Positions 63,600 to 64,000 of a stretch of 64,000 nucleotides of DNA are shown one piece after another; position 1 is the stretch's first letter, and each line of letters opens with the position of its first letter. The stretch comes from Brevundimonas sp. UBA7506 (lineage in GTDB: Bacteria > Pseudomonadota > Alphaproteobacteria > Caulobacterales > Caulobacteraceae). Under the pieces are notes generated by a model. It had not been told where the DNA came from and searched no databases. It saw nothing but the letters and a program-made list of their open reading frames with translations. The translations under genes and the position numbers were made by a program. The stretch is taken from the NCBI RefSeq assembly GCF_002479495.1, contig NZ_DLNQ01000002.1, positions 63,272 to 127,271 on the forward strand, given 5' to 3'.

Positions 63600-63683
63600 G
63601 GGGGAATGTCCCGAGTGGCAAAGGGGGCGGACTGTAAATCCGCTGCGAAAGCTTCGAAGGTTCGAGTCCTTCTTCCCCCACCA
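63600..63683 (+). tRNA. tRNA-Tyr (GTA)
   Basis: 84-nt tRNA with acceptor GGGGGAA/TTCCCCC, anticodon loop CTGTAAA giving GTA, a type II variable arm, T-loop GTTCGAGTC and encoded CCA. First gene of the tRNA-tuf unit. Confidence 0.97.
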
Positions 63684-63777
63684 CGCGCGTTTCGAGGCCG
63701 AGAGGACGGGAACCCTGAAAAGGAATCGGGTGCGGAAACGCCAGTCTCTCGCGAGGTTGGGGCAACGCATTCTTCGC

Positions 63778-63851
63778 GCGGGTATAGCACAATGGTAGTG
63801 CAGCAGCCTTCCAAGCTGAGGATGTCGGTTCGATCCCGTCTACCCGCTCCA
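63778..63851 (+). tRNA. tRNA-Gly (TCC)
   Basis: 74-nt tRNA with acceptor GCGGGTA/TACCCGC, short D-loop, anticodon loop CTTCCAA giving TCC, T-loop GTTCGATCC and encoded CCA. It lies 94 bases after tRNA-Tyr and 60 bases before tuf. Confidence 0.97.
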
Positions 63852-63911
63852 GGTTTTTGATCTGACAAAAGCGCCCCTCCGTCCTTGGACCCGGGCCACA
63901 GGAGTTTGGCC

Positions 63912-64000
63912 ATGGCCAAGGGAAAGTTCGAACGCACTAAGCCGGACTGCAACATCGGCACGATCGGTCACGTTGACCACGGCCAGACGACGCTGACGGC
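63912..64000 (+). CDS. tuf: Elongation factor Tu, 5' end only
   Basis: The first 29 codons read [18 protein letters not shown] then [11 protein letters not shown] and run off the window. AGGAG lies seven bases before the ATG. Placement after tRNA-Tyr and tRNA-Gly is the conserved tRNA-tufB arrangement. Two residues are unexpected: codon 12 is GAC (Asp) where His is usual, and codon 25 is CAG (Gln) where the invariant P-loop Lys (GHVDHGK) should be. Either this tuf copy is altered or the sequence has errors near this point. Confidence 0.85.
   Translation, partial: MAKGKFERTKPDCNIGTIGHVDHGQTTLT

Overview
The window comes from a high-GC alphaproteobacterium, most likely a Caulobacterales member close to Brevundimonas. 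Pointers are an flbT-flaF pair with Caulobacter-type proteins, a tRNA-His without an encoded G-1 and with A73 (an alphaproteobacterial trait), several TonB-dependent receptors with their own exbB-exbD-tonB operon, and alphaproteobacterial families (DUF2948, UPF0262, DUF1489, NrtR-like regulator, ExoD). Gene density is high. Many genes overlap by ATGA or TGATG, and several use GTG or TTG starts backed by good Shine-Dalgarno sequences. Species identity is inference.

Region by region: 1-1.1 kb is the 3' end of a large zinc metalloprotease. 1.1-7.3 kb is a leftward peptide-uptake operon: a substrate-binding protein fused to an inner-membrane permease, a second permease, a double ATPase and an exported P1-type (DmpA/BapA-like) peptidase. 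7.4-9.9 kb holds a class A acid phosphatase and a PhoD phosphatase. 9.9-21.4 kb is a catabolic island: two TonB-dependent receptors, a class III aminotransferase, and a five-gene operon of aldehyde dehydrogenase, SDR, LeuB-like dehydrogenase, M20 deacylase and an XRE-cupin regulator. 21.6-32.1 kb mixes housekeeping and small genes: NrtR-like regulator, HD hydrolase, lipoprotein, MoxR, acidic small proteins, flbT-flaF, exoD, isovaleryl-CoA dehydrogenase, a GH24 lysozyme and mgtE. 32.3-41 kb holds a FliN-like protein, lipB, DUF805, an S41-like protein lacking its serine, msrB, dedA and a giant propeller-amidohydrolase. 41-50.5 kb holds murA, infA-maf-RNase-yacG, exbB-exbD-tonB, an M48 protease and a methyltransferase. 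50.4-57 kb holds a patatin-like lipase and the leucine-degradation genes mccB, hydratase and mccA. 57-64 kb holds DUF1489, MATE, metG, a 2OG oxygenase, terC, rlmB, tRNA-Tyr, tRNA-Gly and the start of tuf.

Working together: ExbB-ExbD-TonB can energise the two TonB-dependent receptors. The peptide transporter, exported P1 peptidase, M20 deacylase, omega-aminotransferase and aldehyde dehydrogenase could form a scavenging route for acylated or beta-linked peptides; this is inference. Isovaleryl-CoA dehydrogenase, although about 23 kb away, completes the leucine pathway with MccAB and the hydratase. Four palindromic repeat elements each start 5-9 nt after a stop codon.

The most notable observations are the receptor-permease fusion with an extra helix that corrects topology, the recurrent TGCAAC motif around the catabolic island, the stop-codon-proximal palindromes, a 21-codon ORF with an ideal Shine-Dalgarno and its own terminator, and an EF-Tu start whose P-loop lysine reads as glutamine.
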